The notes under the pieces were generated by a model. That model was not told the origin of the DNA, ran no database searches, and saw only the letters and a list, made by a program, of their open reading frames with translations. A stretch of DNA of 64,000 nucleotides, taken from contig JAGWQH010000097.1 in assembly GCA_028870115.1 (NCBI GenBank), positions 62,001 to 126,000 on the forward strand. Direction: 5' to 3'. Position numbers and translations under genes: made by a program. Of this stretch, positions 26,635-36,185 are shown one piece after another. Numbering within the stretch: the first letter of the stretch is position 1; the number at the start of each line of letters is the position of its first letter. This stretch comes from Candidatus Methylomirabilota bacterium (GTDB taxonomy: Bacteria > Methylomirabilota > Methylomirabilia > Methylomirabilales > Methylomirabilaceae).

Positions 26635-27221
26635 AGACTTCCCTTGGTCGAAGGGACCTCGGCAATCCGCGGATCGAGCACCGTCGCCTGATCGAGACTC
26701 CTGGCCAATGCCTTGAAGATCGCTTCAACGCAGTGGTGCAGGTTGTCACCGTACAGGACCGTAACATGGAGGTTCACCTTCATGTTCATGGCAAGGGCGC
26801 GCATAAACTCCTTGACGAAGGTGACATCGAAACTTCCGATCCGACCCTGAAGTTGCGGCGCCTCATAGACCAGAAACGGGCGGCCGCTGATGTCGATCGC
26901 CACGCGGGCCAGCGCCTCGTCCAGTGGGATCAGCGCCGAGGCAAATCGCCGGATGCCCCGCTTGTTCCCCATGGCCTCGGCGAACGCGTCGCCAAGCGCG
27001 ATCCCGACATCCTCCACAGTGTGGTGCAGATCGACTTGGAGGTCGCCCCGCGCCTCAATGCTGAGGTCGAAGAGGCCGTGCGTCGCCAGTTGGGCCAGCA
27101 TGTGATCAAGGAAAGGGATCTGGGTCTGAAGCATGTGTCGGCCCGTTCCATCCAGGTTGAGTTCCACCACGACATCAGTTTCTGAGGTCTTCCGGTGTAC
27201 CTTGGCTGTCCTGCCCATCAT
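26631..27221 (-). CDS. hisB: Imidazoleglycerol-phosphate dehydratase
   Basis: 196 residues, the monofunctional form with no phosphatase domain. Manganese-binding histidines in LDHMLAQLATHGLFDL and DLHHTVEDVGIALG; the second half has the mirrored motif LHHCVEAIFKALAR. Since no histidinol phosphatase gene lies in the operon, that step must be coded elsewhere. A strong hairpin separates hisB from hisC. Confidence 0.96.
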
Positions 27222-27267
27222 CCGACCTCCGTCTGCTGCATTGCACCATGCCCCATCGCTTTACACC

Positions 27268-27315
27268 AAATCCCCTCGCACCCCCCTTTTGATAAAGGGG
27301 GGTGCGAGGGGATTT
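27268..27315. repeat. Perfect 22-bp inverted repeat between hisC and hisB
   Basis: The left arm 27268-27289 (AAATCCCCTCGCACCCCCCT then TT) and the right arm 27294-27315 are exact complements around TGAT. No uridine tract follows on the minus strand, so it resembles a mobile-type palindrome or attenuating/processing hairpin more than a terminator. Sits inside the his operon. Confidence 0.7.
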
Positions 27316-27328
27316 CGCACCCTGCACG

Positions 27329-28402
27329 TTATTTCAGCGCCTTCGTCAATGCTTCCACAAACTGATCGTTCTCTGCTTTCGTCCCCACGGTGACCCGCAG
27401 ACAGTCGTGCAGGCCCGGCACTGACCCTAGATTTCGCACCAGCACGCCTTGCTGAAGCAGCGTTTCAAACAGATCGCCTCCTGGACGCGTCGTCCGAAAG
27501 AGGATAAAGTTGGCTGCTGACGGGAAGGCCTCAACGTCGGGCAGCGCAACCAGGCAACTCATCACCCGCGCGCGCTCTCGGACGACCTTACGGACGTTCG
27601 CATCGATCCACGCTTGATGGTTGAGCAGTACGACGGCGGCCGCCTGGGAGAAACTGTTGAGGTTAAATGGAAGGCGGACCTTCTCCATCTCGGCTGCGAA
27701 GGCAGGATGGGCAACGAGGTAGCCGATGCGCAGACCGGCCAGTCCGATCTTGGAGAGGGAGCGAAGAATGACCAGCCGCTCCTGATCGATCAGGGCCGGT
27801 AGCATGGTCCGCCCGCCGTACGCCCCATAGGCTTCGTCCACAACGACCAATCCAGGCGCAACGGCCAAAATCTTAAAGATCTCCGCCTCAGAAAAGACCC
27901 CGCCGGTCGGGTTGTTCGGTGTAGCCAGAAAGACGACCTTGGGGCGCACTCGCTCGATAGTCTCGATCAGTGCGGGCAGGTCCGGCCCAAAACGAGGACC
28001 GAGCGGCACCCCTTCAAAGCGCAGCCCCTGAGCCCTCGCGATCAGCTCATACATTGAAAAGGTCGGAACCGGGGCGAGAGCCGTAGCCCCAGGTCCTGAC
28101 GTCGCCAGCAATAACAGTTGAATCAACTCATCAGATCCATTACCCAGGACTAGCGCTCCAGGCGCCACCTGGAGCTGTGCGGCCAGGACTGATCGGAGCC
28201 GATCCGCTTTCGCATCCGGGTAACGGTGGACGTCCACCTGATCCAACGCGGCGCGAAGCTCCCGGCGCAGCTCCTCCGGAAGCGGGAACGGGCTTTCGTT
28301 GGCATCGAGCTTGATCAGATCGGGTCGTGGCTCCTCGGCCCGATACGCTGTAAGGCCCAGAACTCCGGGTTTGATCAGATCGAGCAGACGTGCTCTCTTC
28401 AT
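27329..28402 (-). CDS. hisC: Histidinol-phosphate aminotransferase
   Basis: 357 residues from the ATG at 28402, which overlaps the hisD stop in an ATGA; the frame is open for 94 more codons but those lie within hisD in another frame. PLP-binding Lys is in LRSLSKIGLAGLRIGY; LVVDEAYGAYGG and NPTGGVFSEAE are further fold type I signatures, with YPDAKADRLRSVLA near the N-terminus. Converts imidazole acetol phosphate to histidinol phosphate with glutamate. Confidence 0.95.
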   Translation of the reverse strand: MKRARLLDLIKPGVLGLTAYRAEEPRPDLIKLDANESPFPLPEELRRELRAALDQVDVHRYPDAKADRLRSVLAAQLQVAPGALVLGNGSDELIQLLLLATSGPGATALAPVPTFSMYELIARAQGLRFEGVPLGPRFGPDLPALIETIERVRPKVVFLATPNNPTGGVFSEAEIFKILAVAPGLVVVDEAYGAYGGRTMLPALIDQERLVILRSLSKIGLAGLRIGYLVAHPAFAAEMEKVRLPFNLNSFSQAAAVVLLNHQAWIDANVRKVVRERARVMSCLVALPDVEAFPSAANFILFRTTRPGGDLFETLLQQGVLVRNLGSVPGLHDCLRVTVGTKAENDQFVEALTKALK

Positions 28403-29688
28403 GCAAGCCTCCTGATCGAGGCCGCCCTCGCGTGGGCCTCGAGCCCCTCCAGGCGGGCCAGCTCGACCAGTGTCGGCTCCAGCGCCTCCAGCTTCTGCCG
28501 GCTGAAGGCGATCAGCGAGCTCCGGCGTTGGAAGTCGGCCACGGAGAGGGGCGAAGCAAAGCGCGCCGTCCCTCCTGTCGGAAGGATATGATTCGGCCCG
28601 GCCAGGTAATCGCCCACTACCTCCGGACTCGCGCCTCCCATGAAGATGGCGCCCGCGCGCCTGATCTGTGGCAATAGTCCCCAAGGATCCTTGACCAGCA
28701 GTTCCAGATGTTCCGGCGCAACCTCGTTGGCAAGGTCAACAGCCTCGTCCAGTCCCTTCACGACGACTGCCGCACCGAACCGCTCCAAGGAGGCCTCCGC
28801 AATCTGTCGCCGAGGCAACAGCGCCACCTGGCGTTTCACCTCGTCCACCACCTCTTCGGCAAGCCGCTGGGAAGGTGTGAGCAGTATGGCGCTGGAGAGC
28901 GGATCGTGCTCGGCCTGCGAGAGTAGGTCGGCGGCGACCCAAGCAGCGCTGGCCTCCGCATCAGCGATGATCGATAACTCCGTCGGGCCGGCGATCATAT
29001 CGATCCCCACCTGCCCGAAGACCAGCCGCTTGGCTGCCGCGACATAAATGTTCCCGGGACCGACGATCTTATCCACCTTCGGGATCGATGGGGTCCCATA
29101 GGCCATGGCTGCTACCGCCTGGGCGCCGCCCGCCTTATAGACCGCATGAACCCCGCATAGATCAGCGGCGACCAGCACCGCTCCAGCCACCTTGCCGTCG
29201 CGGCGCGGCGGCGTGCACATCACGACCTCCGCCACGCCGGCAATCGCAGCCGGGATCGCATTCATGAGCACCGTCGACGGGTAGGCCGCCGTGCCACCCG
29301 GCACATAGATCCCTACCCGGTCGAGCGGCCGTGTAAGCATCCCGACGATCGCTCCGTCTTCCTCCGAGAACCAGGAGGGGCGGAGCTGTCGGAGGTGGAA
29401 GGCTCTGATCCGCGATACCGCCGTCTTGATGGCTTCAAGGGAAGCGGGTGCCAGGGCCGCGTATGCCTCTTCAACCTCTCCTGGCCCTACCTGTACCGAA
29501 ACGGCATCGAGACGGACGCCGTCCAACCGCTCCGTCTGCTCGAAGAGGGCGACATCACCGTTCATGCGTACCCCTTCCAGGATACCGCGAACGGTCTGCT
29601 CGATATCGGCGGGTATGGCACCCTGTCGGGACCTGAGCTGCGCAAAAAACAGCCGCCACTCTTGCGATCCGGCCTGGAGTACTTTCAT
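28399..29688 (-). CDS. hisD: Histidinol dehydrogenase
   Basis: 429 residues. Motifs RVGIYVPGGTAAYPSTVLMN, KVDKIVGPGNIYVAAAKRL and GPTELSIIADAEA, then QAEHDPLSSAILLT with the catalytic Glu-His region further on (APEHLELLVKDP). Oxidises histidinol to histidine with two NAD. Overlaps hisC and hisG by four bases each, so translation is probably coupled. Confidence 0.96.
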   Translation of the reverse strand: MKVLQAGSQEWRLFFAQLRSRQGAIPADIEQTVRGILEGVRMNGDVALFEQTERLDGVRLDAVSVQVGPGEVEEAYAALAPASLEAIKTAVSRIRAFHLRQLRPSWFSEEDGAIVGMLTRPLDRVGIYVPGGTAAYPSTVLMNAIPAAIAGVAEVVMCTPPRRDGKVAGAVLVAADLCGVHAVYKAGGAQAVAAMAYGTPSIPKVDKIVGPGNIYVAAAKRLVFGQVGIDMIAGPTELSIIADAEASAAWVAADLLSQAEHDPLSSAILLTPSQRLAEEVVDEVKRQVALLPRRQIAEASLERFGAAVVVKGLDEAVDLANEVAPEHLELLVKDPWGLLPQIRRAGAIFMGGASPEVVGDYLAGPNHILPTGGTARFASPLSVADFQRRSSLIAFSRQKLEALEPTLVELARLEGLEAHARAASIRRLA

Positions 29689-30422
29689 TCAGGCGCCCTT
29701 TCCACGTGTCCCTCGATCTGCTTTCGTATCTCCTCGATCAGGTCCTGGACTCTGCGGTACTTGGTCTTGAGGCTCGCTCGATTGACAATGAGCCGCGCTG
29801 TCGCCTTGGCGATCTCCTCAACCTCCACCAGCCCATTTGCCTTCAAGGTTTGCCCGGTCTCTACGAGGTCAACGATCCGCTCGGCCAGCCCGACAAGGGG
29901 CGCCAGCTCAAGAGAACCGTTCAACTTAATGATCTCTGCCTGAATCCCTTTACGGCTGAAGTACGCTTCTGCAAGGTTTGGATATTTGGTGGCCAGCCTG
30001 ACGTGCGACCAGGAATGGGGGTCATCCTGCTTATGGAGTTCCGCCGGTTCGGCCACAACAAGCCGACAGGCGCCGAACCTGAGATCCACCGGCTCGTAGA
30101 CATCGCGACACTGCTCGAGGAGCTGATCCTTCCCCACGATCCCCATGTCAGCAGCGCCATGCTCCACATAGGTCGGGATGTCGGCGGGTTTCAATGTGAG
30201 GAACTGCAGTTGTCGATCCGGATCCTCGCAGATCAGACGGCGTGAATCGATAAAGCCCCGGAGGCATGTGATGCCCATCCTCTCAAAGAGGGCCATGACA
30301 GGGGACAACAGCCGGCCCTTGGGCAGTGCGATAGCAATACACTCATTGTTCCGAGTTCCAGGTTCCATGTTTCGCGTTTCGCGTTTCAGGTCCACACTCG
30401 AAACTGGGGACTCAAAACCCAA
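29685..30422 (-). CDS. hisG: ATP phosphoribosyltransferase, short form
   Basis: First enzyme of histidine synthesis. After the start-proximal region the family sequence begins at CIAIALPKGRLLSPV, with GAADMGIVGKDQLLE and the PRPP loop ESGQT-like ETGQTLKANGLVEVEEIA. The conserved part is about 216 residues with no C-terminal regulatory domain, so this is the short type, which elsewhere needs the HisZ subunit; no hisZ lies in the window. The first 27 residues (ending MEPGTRNNE) come from a heptamer repeat (30348-30427) and are not homologous to HisG. The listed start may be wrong; the inner ATG of MEPG is an option. Confidence 0.92.
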   Translation of the reverse strand: MGFESPVSSVDLKRETRNMEPGTRNNECIAIALPKGRLLSPVMALFERMGITCLRGFIDSRRLICEDPDRQLQFLTLKPADIPTYVEHGAADMGIVGKDQLLEQCRDVYEPVDLRFGACRLVVAEPAELHKQDDPHSWSHVRLATKYPNLAEAYFSRKGIQAEIIKLNGSLELAPLVGLAERIVDLVETGQTLKANGLVEVEEIAKATARLIVNRASLKTKYRRVQDLIEEIRKQIEGHVERAPE

Positions 30423-30427
30423 AACTC
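30348..30427. repeat. Heptamer inverted-repeat element at the hisG 5' end
   Basis: On the plus strand it reads GTTCCGA GTTCCAG, then GTTCCAT GTTTCGC, then GTTTCGC GTTTCAG in 7-base steps, followed by CTCGAAA, CTGGGGA, CTCAAAA and CCCAAAA units of complementary type. It supplies the first codons of hisG and nearly reaches the murA stop. Confidence 0.65.
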
Positions 30428-30431
30428 TCCT

Positions 30432-31688
30432 TTATTCTGCGACTCGCTCAATGTCGGCGCCGAGACTCTGAAGCTTCCGCTCAATCGACTCATATCCCCG
30501 GTCGAGATGGTAGACCCGCGACACGGTCGTGGTCCCCTGGGCGGCCAGTCCAGCCAGAACCAGCGATGCACTCGCTCGCAGATCAGTCGCCATCACCGGT
30601 GCACCCGACAGCATAGGGACGCCGTGGACAAACGCGGCAGTGCCGATCACCTTGATGTCCGCACCCATCCTCAGCAGCTCGTTTACGTGCATGAACCGGT
30701 TTTCAAAGACCGTTTCGGTGATGACACTGCTCCCCCGGGCAATCGACAGAAGCGCCATGAACTGCGCCTGCATATCGGTGGCAAATCCGGGATAGGGGTG
30801 AGTTCTGACATTGACCCCTCGCAATTGTCCGTCTCCCAGGACCCGAATACTGCGGTCCGTCTCCTCTACACGCACACCTGTCTCCCGCAGTTTCTCTGTG
30901 ATCGACTCCAGGTGGCACGGCAGGCAACGATTGATGGTGACATCCCCGCCGGTGATCGCAGCCGCAATCATGAACGTCCCCGTCTCGACTCTGTCCGGGA
31001 TCACCTCGTGCTCTGCTCCGTGCAGATGCGAGACTCCCTCGATAGTGATTGTTGGAGTGCCCTCACCCTCGATTCTCGCGCCCATGCGATTCAACAGGGC
31101 AGCCAGATCGGCAACCTCCGGCTCGCACGCGGCGTTCTCCAGGACGGTGACTCCATCGGCCAGTGTGGCAGCCATCATCACGTTCTCAGTGCCGGTGACG
31201 GTCTGGCCATCGAACGTGATCCTGGCTCCCTTCAACCGCGACGCCTTCGCTTCTACATACCCTGCGTCCAGGCTGACCATTGCTCCCATCTTCTCAAGGG
31301 CCGCCAGATGCAGATTGATCGGCCGTGACCCGATCGCGCACCCTCCCGGCAACGAGACCCGTGCCCGCCCGAACCGGGCCACCAGCGGGCCCAGGACCAG
31401 CACCGATGCCCGCATCGTTTTGACCAGATGGTAGGGGGCCTCATACTGACCAATGCCGTCGGCGCAAAGGGACAGGATCTCTCGATCCCCTCTCTCGACG
31501 CTCACACCTAAATGGTTGAGCAGGCCGATGATCGTCTTCACATCGCCCAATTGCGGAACACGATGCAGCCGGATCGACTCCCCTGTGAGCAAAGAGGCCA
31601 CCATTGCGGGCAAGGCCGCATTCTTCGCACCGCCAGCCTCTACCTGTCCCCTGAGAGGAACCCCGCCTCTGATAATCAGTCTATCCAT
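30432..31688 (-). CDS. murA: UDP-N-acetylglucosamine 1-carboxyvinyltransferase
   Basis: 418 residues from the ATG at 31688 ([14 protein letters not shown]), which overlaps the prmC stop by eight bases; the frame is open a little further up without homology. The active-site Cys lies in [17 protein letters not shown] (about residue 117), so the enzyme should be sensitive to phosphomycin-like inhibitors as most bacteria are. The C-terminus has [15 protein letters not shown] and the closing [17 protein letters not shown]. First committed step of peptidoglycan synthesis, cytoplasmic. Confidence 0.96.
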   Translation of the reverse strand: MDRLIIRGGVPLRGQVEAGGAKNAALPAMVASLLTGESIRLHRVPQLGDVKTIIGLLNHLGVSVERGDREILSLCADGIGQYEAPYHLVKTMRASVLVLGPLVARFGRARVSLPGGCAIGSRPINLHLAALEKMGAMVSLDAGYVEAKASRLKGARITFDGQTVTGTENVMMAATLADGVTVLENAACEPEVADLAALLNRMGARIEGEGTPTITIEGVSHLHGAEHEVIPDRVETGTFMIAAAITGGDVTINRCLPCHLESITEKLRETGVRVEETDRSIRVLGDGQLRGVNVRTHPYPGFATDMQAQFMALLSIARGSSVITETVFENRFMHVNELLRMGADIKVIGTAAFVHGVPMLSGAPVMATDLRASASLVLAGLAAQGTTTVSRVYHLDRGYESIERKLQSLGADIERVAE

Positions 31689-32667
31689 GCGCCCTCCCTC
31701 GCCGTGGCGCCAAAACGACTCGGTCACGACCGGCTACGTCCTGCCTCACCGCGGGCGGTCCGAAAGCTTCTCTCTTCCGAACCAATTCCGTCACAGCGGA
31801 CGCCTGACCGTCGCCGACCTCCAGCGCCAGCCAACCGCTCTCGCGAAGATAGGCGGGAGCCTCTTCGATAATTCTCCGATAGTAGCGCAGGCCGTCCGGG
31901 CCGCCATCGATGGCCTCGACGGGCTCGTAGGCAGCGATCTCCGGAGACAGGGCACCACAGACTCCGGACGGGATATACGGGGGATTTGACACGATCAGGT
32001 CACACCCTCCCCCTGCATCAATCGTCCGGAGCGGCTCAAGCAGGTCGCCCTGGATGCAGTGAACCCTGCTCGTCAGTCCCAGCGCCTCTACGTTCTGTCT
32101 GGCGATTCGACAGGCGCCAGGCGAACGATCGATGGCGTAAATGAGTGCATGAGACAGTTCGACTGCCAGCGCCAGAGCAATCGCGCCGCAGCCGGTGCCG
32201 AGGTCCACTATGACAGGCGTTGAGCGTTGAGCGTTGAGCGTTGAGGATTTGGTTGCTGAGCGTGGTCGCTCCACGTTCCACGCTTCACGCTCCACGCTGA
32301 TTTTATCCAGGACGGCCTCGATAAGCGTTTCGGTGTCCGGCCTCGGAATCAGGACATCCGGGCTCACCGCAAAGGGAAGGGACCAGAACTCTTTCACCCC
32401 GAGGATATAGGCAATCGGCTCTCTGGCCTCGCGCCGGGACACTATCGATTCAAGGAGGCTTGATCTATCCGAGGCAATCGGTTGCTCAGGGTTCAGGATA
32501 AACTGCCACCGCGGGATGCCCGATGCAGCCTCCATGAGACACGCCGCATCAAGCTGTGCACTCTGCACGCCGCTCTCCATCAGCCGCTCCACTACATGAC
32601 GATAGGTATAGTCAGCCCTTGCCGTCCCAGCGGGTAGAGTGGCAAGTCCCATAGCGCCCATTGTCAC
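31681..32667 (-). CDS. prmC: Peptide chain release factor methyltransferase, with repeat-derived insert
   Basis: 328 residues, about 40 more than usual. The N-terminal helical domain (about 20-95) is followed by a Rossmann fold with [15 protein letters not shown] and catalytic NPPY in [12 protein letters not shown]. Between [18 protein letters not shown] and [11 protein letters not shown] an extra stretch of about 30 residues ([19 protein letters not shown]) is coded by a heptamer inverted repeat (32218-32300). It methylates the GGQ Gln of release factors; its substrate gene prfA is directly upstream with a GTGA overlap. Confidence 0.94.
   Translation of the reverse strand: MTMGAMGLATLPAGTARADYTYRHVVERLMESGVQSAQLDAACLMEAASGIPRWQFILNPEQPIASDRSSLLESIVSRREAREPIAYILGVKEFWSLPFAVSPDVLIPRPDTETLIEAVLDKISVEREAWNVERPRSATKSSTLNAQRSTPVIVDLGTGCGAIALALAVELSHALIYAIDRSPGACRIARQNVEALGLTSRVHCIQGDLLEPLRTIDAGGGCDLIVSNPPYIPSGVCGALSPEIAAYEPVEAIDGGPDGLRYYRRIIEEAPAYLRESGWLALEVGDGQASAVTELVRKREAFGPPAVRQDVAGRDRVVLAPRRGRAHG
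32218..32300. repeat. Heptamer inverted-repeat element inside prmC
   Basis: The left arm has repeated GCGTTGA units; the right arm has CCACGTT, CCACGCT, TCACGCT and CCACGCT units that pair with it loosely around GAGCGTGGTCGCTC. Translated in frame within PrmC. Confidence 0.7.
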
Positions 32668-33752
32668 ACCAGGGCCTTTAATCGCTCAGCTTGATCGCTG
32701 GCCGCGAGCGCGCCGATCAACTCCTCCAACTCTCCCTCCAGGATCCGCGGAAGGCTGTGGAGCGTGAGCCCAATTCGGTGATCAGTGACGCGACCCTGTG
32801 GGAAATTGTAGGTGCGTATCCGTTCACTCCGGTCCCCTGTTCCTACCTGCTGGCGGCGCGCCTGCGAAATCTCTGCCGCCTGCTGCGCTGTGGCGGCTTC
32901 AAGCAGACGAGCCCGTAACACCTTCATCGCCTTGGCTCGATTCTTATGCTGCGACTTCTCATCCTGACAGGACACCACCATCCCAGTCGGCAGGTGGGTG
33001 ATTCGCACAGCCGAATCGGTGGTGTTGACGGACTGTCCCCCGGGTCCTGTTGAGCGAAAGACATCGATTCGAAGATCTTTCGGATCAATCTGTATCTCCA
33101 CATCCTCCGCCTCGGGCAGAACGGCAACAGTGACGGTAGAGGTGTGAATTCGACCACTTGACTCAGTAACGGGGACCCGCTGCACCCGGTGGACTCCGCT
33201 CTCGAATTTCAGACGGCTGTAGGCCCCGCGCCCCTCGATGCTCAGGATCGCCTCCTTCACCCCACCAACCCCCGTCTGATTTAAAGACAGCATCTCCACC
33301 TTCCAGCCATGCAGCTCGGCGTAACGGCTGTACATTCTGACCAGTTCCGCACCGAACAGCGCAGCCTCATCGCCTCCGGCCCCGGCCCGTACCTCCAAGA
33401 TGATGTTTTTCTCATCCGCCGGGTCACGCGGAAGTAACAGAAGCGTAAGCTCCTCCTCAAGCTTCTCCCGCTTGATGGCCAGTTCCTCAAGCTCCGCCTC
33501 CGCCAGTTCGCGCACGTCGTCCTCGGTTCCGTCGTGCAGGAGCGCCCTTACCTCCTCTACGCTCTGCAAGACCTTACGATACCGCTGGTACGCCTCCACC
33601 ACCGGTTCCAGTTCCGCATACGCCTTGGCCAGCCGCTGGAAACGGGCCTGATCGCTGATGACAGCCGGATCGCTCATCTGCAGCAGGATCTCGGCAGATC
33701 GCTGCTCGACGGCGTTCAGGCGCTCACGCAACTGCTGCATCGACGTCACCAT
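32664..33752 (-). CDS. prfA: Peptide chain release factor 1
   Basis: 362 residues. [18 protein letters not shown] contains the GGQ (238-240) that triggers peptide release, and [14 protein letters not shown] contains the PxT tripeptide (PVT, about 194-196) that reads UAA/UAG. The N-terminal coiled-coil domain (1-100) is normal. Overlaps prmC by four bases and follows rpmE. Confidence 0.96.
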   Translation of the reverse strand: MVTSMQQLRERLNAVEQRSAEILLQMSDPAVISDQARFQRLAKAYAELEPVVEAYQRYRKVLQSVEEVRALLHDGTEDDVRELAEAELEELAIKREKLEEELTLLLLPRDPADEKNIILEVRAGAGGDEAALFGAELVRMYSRYAELHGWKVEMLSLNQTGVGGVKEAILSIEGRGAYSRLKFESGVHRVQRVPVTESSGRIHTSTVTVAVLPEAEDVEIQIDPKDLRIDVFRSTGPGGQSVNTTDSAVRITHLPTGMVVSCQDEKSQHKNRAKAMKVLRARLLEAATAQQAAEISQARRQQVGTGDRSERIRTYNFPQGRVTDHRIGLTLHSLPRILEGELEELIGALAASDQAERLKALV

Positions 33753-33773
33753 CTCAAATAAACAGCCTCCCGA

Positions 33774-34043
33774 TTAGGGAGCTACCTCCTTCCCTGCTGC
33801 TGCAGCAGGGAGTTCCGCGGCGGCGGTCTCTTTGGCCGCCTTCGGCTTCCTGGAATACTTCCGCCGGAACCGATCGACCCGTCCCTCGGTGTCAATCAGC
33901 TTCTGGCGACCGGTAAAGAGCGGGTGGCACTTAGAGCAGATCTCTACCCGGAGCGCAGGTACGGTAGACCGGGTATGGATCACCTCGCCGCACGCGCACG
34001 TGATCGTCGTCGGCTGATAGTTAGGATGGATGCCTGGCTTCAT
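33774..34043 (-). CDS. rpmE: 50S ribosomal protein L31, zinc type
   Basis: 89 residues. The four Cys of the zinc-binding (C+) form are present in [15 protein letters not shown] and [16 protein letters not shown]. An Ala/Lys-rich tail of about 25 residues follows [10 protein letters not shown], longer than in most L31. The presence of the C+ form suggests a possible zinc-free paralog elsewhere under Zur control; that is inference. Precedes prfA by 21 bases. Confidence 0.95.
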   Translation of the reverse strand: MKPGIHPNYQPTTITCACGEVIHTRSTVPALRVEICSKCHPLFTGRQKLIDTEGRVDRFRRKYSRKPKAAKETAAAELPAAAAGKEVAP

Positions 34044-34110
34044 GATTGTCCCCCCCCTGAAAATAGCTAATTTTTCAGTAAGTTAAATGTACTTTATTAT
34101 ACGTCTAAAC

Positions 34111-34210
34111 ACTGAACGCTCTCAATAGAAAAGCAGCGTTCAGCCGTCAGCAAAAGCATTGCACTAAAGCTCCTGGCTGATAGCTGATGACTGTACGCTG
34201 AATGCTGCAC
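34111..34210. repeat. Heptamer inverted-repeat element between rpmE and rho
   Basis: The left arm has CAGCGTT CAGCCGT CAGCAAA units, and the right arm GCTGATA GCTGATG ACTGTAC and GCTGAAT GCTGCAC. Same construction as the elements in hisF, hisG and prmC, but here in non-coding DNA. Confidence 0.6.
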
Positions 34211-34214
34211 TACC

Positions 34215-34246
34215 GAAAAAATACAGCCCGTCAGAAAGACGGGCTG
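34215..34246 (-). terminator. Rho-independent terminator downstream of rho
   Basis: A nine-pair stem CAGCCCGTC/GACGGGCTG with a five-base loop, then TATTTTTT on the minus strand, 30 bases after the rho stop. Confidence 0.85.
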
Positions 34247-34275
34247 ATACATCGTATCGGCGAGAAGAACAATAC

Positions 34276-35523
34276 CTATGAATTCATGGCCCTCATGAAA
34301 TCCTCGTTCGATCTGGCTTCCTTCAACTTCTCGAGCAGGAGTTCCATTGCCTCTACGACACCCATCGTCTGGAGGACCTTACGGAGGATCCACATCCGGT
34401 TGAGTTCCTCCTGCGTGAGCAGGAGCTCCTCCTTCCGCGTGCCTGACCTGAAGATATCGATGGCGGGGAAGACTCGCTTATCCACCAGCCGTCGATCCAG
34501 CACCAGCTCGCAATTGCCGGTCCCTTTGAACTCCTCGAAGATGACATCGTCCATCCGGCTGCCGGTATCGATCAGGGCTGTAGCCATGATCGTCAGGCTG
34601 CCGCCCTCTTCAATATTCCGCGCCGCCCCGAAGAACCGTTTGGGACGCTGCAACGCATTGCTATCTACGCCGCCGGAGAGCACCTTGCCGCTCGGCGGGA
34701 CGATGGTGTTGTAGGCTCGTCCCAATCGCGTGATAGAATCCAGCAAGATTACCACATCCCGCTTATGTTCCACTAACCGTTTGGCCTTCTCGATCACCAT
34801 CTCGGCCACCTGGACGTGACGTGTAGCCGGCTCATCGAAGGTCGAACTGACCACCTCCGCCTTGACAGAGCGCTGGAAGTCCGTCACCTCCTCAGGCCGC
34901 TCGTCGATCAGGAGAACGATCAGGATCACCTCAGGGTGATTCTTGGTGATGCTGTTGGCGATCTTTTGCAGGAGGATGGTCTTGCCCGTCCTCGGCGGGG
35001 CGACGATCAGCCCACGCTGCCCCTTACCGATCGGCGTGAGGAGATCCATCACACGCATGTTCAGTTCGTCCTGTGTAGTCTCCAGCCGAATCCGCTGATT
35101 TGGGAAGAGGGGAGTCAGGTTATCGAAGAGGATCTTTTCCTTGATCAACTCCGGGTTTTCGAAGTTCACCGCCTCGACCTTGAGAAGGGCGAAGTAGCGC
35201 TCGCCTTCCTTGGGGGGTCTCACCTGACCCGACACGGTGTCGCCGGTCCTGAGGTCAAAGCGCCGAATCTGCGACGGCGATACGTAAATGTCGTCCGGCC
35301 CCGGCAGGTAATTGTAGTCCGGCGCTCGAAGGAAGCCAAACCCATCGGGCAGAACCTCAAGTACACCCTCCGCGAAAATCAGCCCGCTCTTCTCGGTTTG
35401 TGCCTCAAGGATCTTAAAGATGAGCTCTTGCTTGCGAAGGCCACTGGCACCCACCACGTTCAGGGTCCTCGCAATGGAGCTTAACTCAGAGATGGTCTTC
35501 TCTTTCAACTCTACAATATTCAT
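34276..35523 (-). CDS. rho: Transcription termination factor Rho
   Basis: 415 residues from the ATG at 35523, where homology begins ([20 protein letters not shown]). The frame is open 29 codons further up; that extension could be real. The N-terminal helix bundle and cold-shock RNA-binding domain contain [20 protein letters not shown]. The ATPase core has Walker A in [14 protein letters not shown], Walker B in [15 protein letters not shown], the Q-loop and R-loop around GKVLSGGVD, and [14 protein letters not shown] hexameric RNA helicase. Confidence 0.96.
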   Translation of the reverse strand: MNIVELKEKTISELSSIARTLNVVGASGLRKQELIFKILEAQTEKSGLIFAEGVLEVLPDGFGFLRAPDYNYLPGPDDIYVSPSQIRRFDLRTGDTVSGQVRPPKEGERYFALLKVEAVNFENPELIKEKILFDNLTPLFPNQRIRLETTQDELNMRVMDLLTPIGKGQRGLIVAPPRTGKTILLQKIANSITKNHPEVILIVLLIDERPEEVTDFQRSVKAEVVSSTFDEPATRHVQVAEMVIEKAKRLVEHKRDVVILLDSITRLGRAYNTIVPPSGKVLSGGVDSNALQRPKRFFGAARNIEEGGSLTIMATALIDTGSRMDDVIFEEFKGTGNCELVLDRRLVDKRVFPAIDIFRSGTRKEELLLTQEELNRMWILRKVLQTMGVVEAMELLLEKLKEARSNEDFMRAMNS

Positions 35524-36117
35524 CGAACCACCCCTGGGAAGCGCCGCAGCAACCTCCTTTACTTCTGACACACTGGACCGTCTGGTCGTTTCAGACGCTG
35601 ATGGGGCCATCTACGCAAACTCCTCTTCCTTAAGTACAACTGTTGACGATGAATCGACTTCGCGACCTTAACCCGGTACTCGCCTGTCCCTGTGACCAGT
35701 CTGCAGTGTGACGCGCGCAAATATTCGGAAGCCGATCACCAGGAATAAGGCCCCTGCCGAACGCATGGGAAATAACGGTCTGAATCGGAAAGCCAGATGA
35801 GTTAGATCTTGGGCAGCGTCGGTCTTCCTCACTCCCCGTTATCGCAATTCAGGGCCGACCGACAAACGACACTCTGGAGAAATCATACCCTCAGCGAGAT
35901 TGTCAACCTAAACCTAGTGGAGCCCATGCGCTTTGTCAAGCCTTTTTTGACCCTGTCTATGGATTGGCTTCCTCCAGATCCGGTTACGCGGCAACGCCCT
36001 TGCGCTTCGCTATGCCATCACCTCCATCAGGTTGTCAAGGGAACTTTCACTCTCAGGCTGTCAAACATGCTCGGTATACCAAGAGCAAAAGATTGAAACG
36101 CCAAATTCGATAAGCTT
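35524..36117. other. Long non-coding stretch upstream of rho
   Basis: About 600 bases with no supported gene. It holds a good minus-strand promoter (35911-35939) and several further TTGACA-like boxes on the minus strand (35901-35906 and near 36030). A leader of almost 400 bases before rho would allow the autoregulation by attenuation known for rho in E. coli; that is inference. Confidence 0.45.
35911..35939 (-). promoter_or_regulatory. Promoter candidate for rho and downstream genes
   Basis: Minus-strand TTGACA (35934-35939), 17 bases, TAGGTT (35911-35916). Confidence 0.5.
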
Positions 36118-36146
36118 TCTTGACTTTTTCTGCCTCCAACTATAAT
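36118..36146 (+). promoter_or_regulatory. Promoter candidate for the GNAT gene
   Basis: A perfect TATAAT box (36141-36146) with TCTTGA 17 bases upstream, or TTGACT at a 15-base spacing. It lies about 40 bases before the GTG start, so the longer frame from 36120 cannot be the true start. Confidence 0.6.
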
Positions 36147-36185
36147 CTACTTTCACAGTACATTCCTAAGCTAGAGGGTGCTTTT

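Noticed and set aside
28403-28684. Upstream extension of the hisC frame
   Set aside because: It lies wholly inside hisD in another frame with no aminotransferase homology; the ATG at 28402 with an ATGA overlap fits.
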